DNA of 64,000 nt from positions 33,580 through 97,579 of the forward strand of contig CAVDHB010000075.1 in NCBI GenBank assembly GCA_963608705.1. Reading direction: 5' to 3'. Positions within the stretch are counted from its first letter, which is position 1. Each line of letters starts with the position of its first letter. Both the position numbers and the translations under genes were made by a program. The notes below the pieces were generated by a model, which saw only the letters and a list, made by a program, of their open reading frames with translations, was not told the DNA's origin and did no database searches. Positions 62,224-64,000 of the stretch are shown here, piece after piece. The stretch comes from CAVDHB01 sp963608705 (GTDB lineage Bacteria; Bacteroidota; Bacteroidia; Bacteroidales; Bacteroidaceae).

Positions 62224-62278
62224 TTCGGGCGGACAAGCTCCATCATTTATAAAAAGAATGGGAAGCTGTCCGCCCGAA
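62224..62278 (-). terminator. Terminator after the second rfbC
   Basis: Minus-strand stem TTCGGGCGGACAGCT / AGCTTGTCCGCCCGAA with a loop of about 24 bases, then ATTATTTTA. Its sequence is unrelated to the terminator after the first rfbC beyond the first few bases. Confidence 0.75.
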
Positions 62279-62284
62279 AAGTTA

Positions 62285-62872
62285 TTATTCGTACAGGCTC
62301 ACGTTGATGTCAAACGGACTGTCGAAGTCTTTCAGCATGTCATGCCTGGTATCTTTCTCCGAAAGGTTGGCGTGTTCCGTGGGAATCCTCCAGTCTATGC
62401 CGAGACTGTCATCAAGGATGGAGATGCCTCCGTCAGCCTCAGGATGGTAGAACTCGTCGCACTTGTACTGGAAAACCGCCGTCTCACTCAGCACCGCGAA
62501 ACCATGTGCGAAGCCCCGTGGAATAAAGAACTGCCTGTGGTTGTCCTCCGTCAGCTCCACCGACACGTGCTTGCCGTAAGTGGGTGAGCCTTTGCGGATG
62601 TCCACCGCCACGTCCAGTACCCGTCCCTTGACGCAACGCACCAGTTTGGTCTGGGTGAATGGAGGACACTGGAAATGCAGGCCGCGCATCACGCCGTAGC
62701 CGCTCATGCTCTCGTTGTCCTGGCAGAAATGCACCTTGTGACCCAATATCGGAGTGACCCTTTCGTCAAACTCACGCTCGCTGAAACTCTCGAAGAAATA
62801 GCCCCGGGCATCCCTGAAAAGGCGCGGCTCGATGATGAGCACGCCCTCTATGTCTGTCTTTATCACTTCCAT
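62285..62872 (-). CDS. rfbC: dTDP-4-dehydrorhamnose 3,5-epimerase (copy 2)
   Basis: 195 residues, the same as copy 1 except Cys for Arg after GLHFQ, Gly for Asp in the DIRK-SPTYG stretch, Ser for Ala, Arg for Lys and Ala for Ser. The catalytic His residues are kept. On the minus strand, 2 bases after the second rfbB. It presumably closes another polysaccharide locus whose body lies beyond the right end of the window. Confidence 0.95.
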   Translation of the reverse strand: MEVIKTDIEGVLIIEPRLFRDARGYFFESFSEREFDERVTPILGHKVHFCQDNESMSGYGVMRGLHFQCPPFTQTKLVRCVKGRVLDVAVDIRKGSPTYGKHVSVELTEDNHRQFFIPRGFAHGFAVLSETAVFQYKCDEFYHPEADGGISILDDSLGIDWRIPTEHANLSEKDTRHDMLKDFDSPFDINVSLYE

Positions 62873-62874
62873 CC

Positions 62875-64000
62875 TTATCTGTCCTTGTACATGTTGTCAT
62901 AATACTTCTGGTAGTCGCCGGAGGTCACGTTGTCCATCCACTCCTGGTTGTCCAGATACCATTTCACGGTCTTCTCTATGCCTTCCTCGAACTGCAGGCT
63001 TGGCTCCCAGCCGAGTTCTCTCTGCAGCTTGCGTGAGTCGATGGCGTAGCGCATGTCATGTCCCTTGCGGTCGGTCACGTGGGTGATGAGGTCCAAGTCC
63101 TCGTTCTCCTTACGCCCCAACAGACGGTCCACTGTCTTGATGACCACCTTTATAATATCGATGTTCTTCCATTCGTTGAAGCCGCCTATATTATAAGTGT
63201 CGGCTATCCTGCCCTTGTGGAAGATAAGGTCGATGGCTCTCGCATGGTCTTCCACATACAGCCAGTCTCTCACGTTCAGTCCCTCGCCATACACAGGCAG
63301 CGGCTTGCGGTGGCGGATGTTGTTGATGAACAGTGGTATCAGCTTCTCAGGGAACTGGTAGGGACCGTAGTTGTTCGAGCAGTTGGTCACGATGGTCGGC
63401 ATACCGTAGGTGTCATGGAAGGCACGGATGAAATGGTCAGAGCTTGCCTTTGAGGCCGAGTAGGGAGAATGGGGGTTGTACTTGGTCTCTTCCGTGAAGA
63501 ACTCCTCACCGTACGCCTCGTGGTTCTTGCCGCTTGAAGCCTTGGTGGTGAAAGGAGCGGGAACACCCTCTGGGTGTGTCAGCTTCAACGCGCCGTACAC
63601 CTCATCGGTGGAGATATGGTAGAAACGCTTGCCGTCGTACTTCTCCGGCAAACTCTCCCAGTACTCCTTCGCCGCCTGAAGCAAGGTCAGCGTGCCTATC
63701 ACGTTGGTATGGGCAAATGTAAACGGGTCCTTGATGGAGCGGTCCACATGGCTCTCTGCAGCCAAGTGGATGATGCCGTCCACCTTGTATTCCCTCATCA
63801 GCCTCTGCATCAATGGATAATCGCAGATGTCGCCCTTCACGAAAGTGTAGTTGGGCTTGTCCTCGATGTCTTTGAGGTTGGCCAAATTCCCGGCATACGT
63901 CAGTTTGTCGAGGTTGATGATATGGTAATCAGGGTATTTGTTGACGAACAGGCGTACCACGTGTGAGCCGATGAAGCCCGCACCGCCTGTGATGATAATA
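62875..64000 (-). CDS. rfbB: dTDP-glucose 4,6-dehydratase (copy 2, start beyond window)
   Basis: The frame runs to the last base; comparison with copy 1 puts the ATG about 8 bases outside, near 64008. The visible part keeps TGGAGFIGSH, HLAAESHVDRSI, STDEVYG and the YxxxK pair. Differences from copy 1 include Val for Ile before NKYP, Arg for Lys twice in the LMREYK region, Gly for Asp, Asn for Thr, Ile for Val and Lys for Asn. All catalytic residues seem intact. Confidence 0.95.
   Translation of the reverse strand, partial: IIITGGAGFIGSHVVRLFVNKYPDYHIINLDKLTYAGNLANLKDIEDKPNYTFVKGDICDYPLMQRLMREYKVDGIIHLAAESHVDRSIKDPFTFAHTNVIGTLTLLQAAKEYWESLPEKYDGKRFYHISTDEVYGALKLTHPEGVPAPFTTKASSGKNHEAYGEEFFTEETKYNPHSPYSASKASSDHFIRAFHDTYGMPTIVTNCSNNYGPYQFPEKLIPLFINNIRHRKPLPVYGEGLNVRDWLYVEDHARAIDLIFHKGRIADTYNIGGFNEWKNIDIIKVVIKTVDRLLGRKENEDLDLITHVTDRKGHDMRYAIDSRKLQRELGWEPSLQFEEGIEKTVKWYLDNQEWMDNVTSGDYQKYYDNMYKDR

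Larger units (their letters stand above)
61661..62284. other. Repeat-rich intergenic region with gene remnant
   Basis: 624 bases with no intact gene. It contains the right inverted repeat, a 41-bp tandem pair (61889-61973), the right outer direct repeat (62089-62140), a DUF4143 gene remnant (62150-62196) and the terminator of the second rfbC. Confidence 0.75.
62285..64000 (-). repeat. Right arm of the 1.7-kb inverted repeat
   Basis: Opposite orientation to 48713-50428. Homology ends a few bases after the rfbC stop (shared ACTTTTCGGG) on the inner side. Confidence 0.88.

Overview
The window looks like chromosome of a gut Bacteroidaceae (Bacteroides/Phocaeicola type). Evidence: the RprX/RprY two-component pair, a GldM/PorM-like type IX secretion protein, many promoters of the Bacteroidetes form (TTTG about 19-21 nt before TAnnTTTG), a capsule locus opened by a UpxY-type NusG paralogue behind an invertible promoter, and the small 'smalltalk' protein beside an amidase and an HU-like protein.

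Layout. 1-7.3 kb: 3' part of a gldM-like gene, an OmpA-type protein, an MlaEF lipid-transport pair with a secreted partner, a PIF1-like helicase-TPR fusion and a Sua5/YciO protein. 7.4-11 kb (minus): rplI-rpsR-rpsF, then rprY-rprX. 11.2-15.7 kb: hemW-like gene and two tandem AAA/PD-(D/E)XK genes sharing a 1069-bp apparently identical stretch. 15.8-16.6 kb (minus): three very small Ser/Asp/Val-rich lipoproteins. 16.9-21.4 kb (minus): uxaB-uxaA-uxaC for hexuronate catabolism. 21.5-22.5 kb: a metallo-beta-lactamase-fold hydrolase.

22.7-50.5 kb is a surface-polysaccharide locus. It starts with a 22-bp perfect inverted repeat pair enclosing a promoter that currently points away from the locus (phase OFF), then an oversized upxY. 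A minus-strand insert (HU-like protein, smalltalk protein, amidase) follows. Next comes a plus-strand cassette of four genes that I read as an ABC-three-component (ABC-3C) type conflict system, with two small proteins sharing an unusual N-terminal motif. A multi-hairpin terminator-like structure separates it from the polysaccharide genes: flippase, polymerase, two copies of a FrhB-like / pyruvyltransferase / capsule glycosyltransferase / GT2 module, a secreted DUF4832-like protein, two GT4 enzymes, and rfbA-rfbD-rfbB-rfbC. rfbA carries a frameshift near its start.

50.6-59.9 kb is mostly housekeeping on the minus strand: tatC, rplS, an aspartate-type aminotransferase, a BAX-inhibitor-1 family protein, ribBA, an LptF/LptG permease and a START-like protein, preceded by a DEAH helicase on the plus strand. 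A tRNA with CAT anticodon follows. A DUF4143 ATPase gene is bracketed by 26-bp imperfect inverted repeats and lies beside the remnant of a related gene. The window ends in a second rfbC-rfbB pair in opposite orientation, so about 1.7-kb inverted repeats enclose about 12 kb of core genes.

The strongest candidates for a little-described system are the ABC-3C-like cassette with paired effectors inside a phase-variable capsule locus, and the inverted-repeat-bounded DUF4143 unit.
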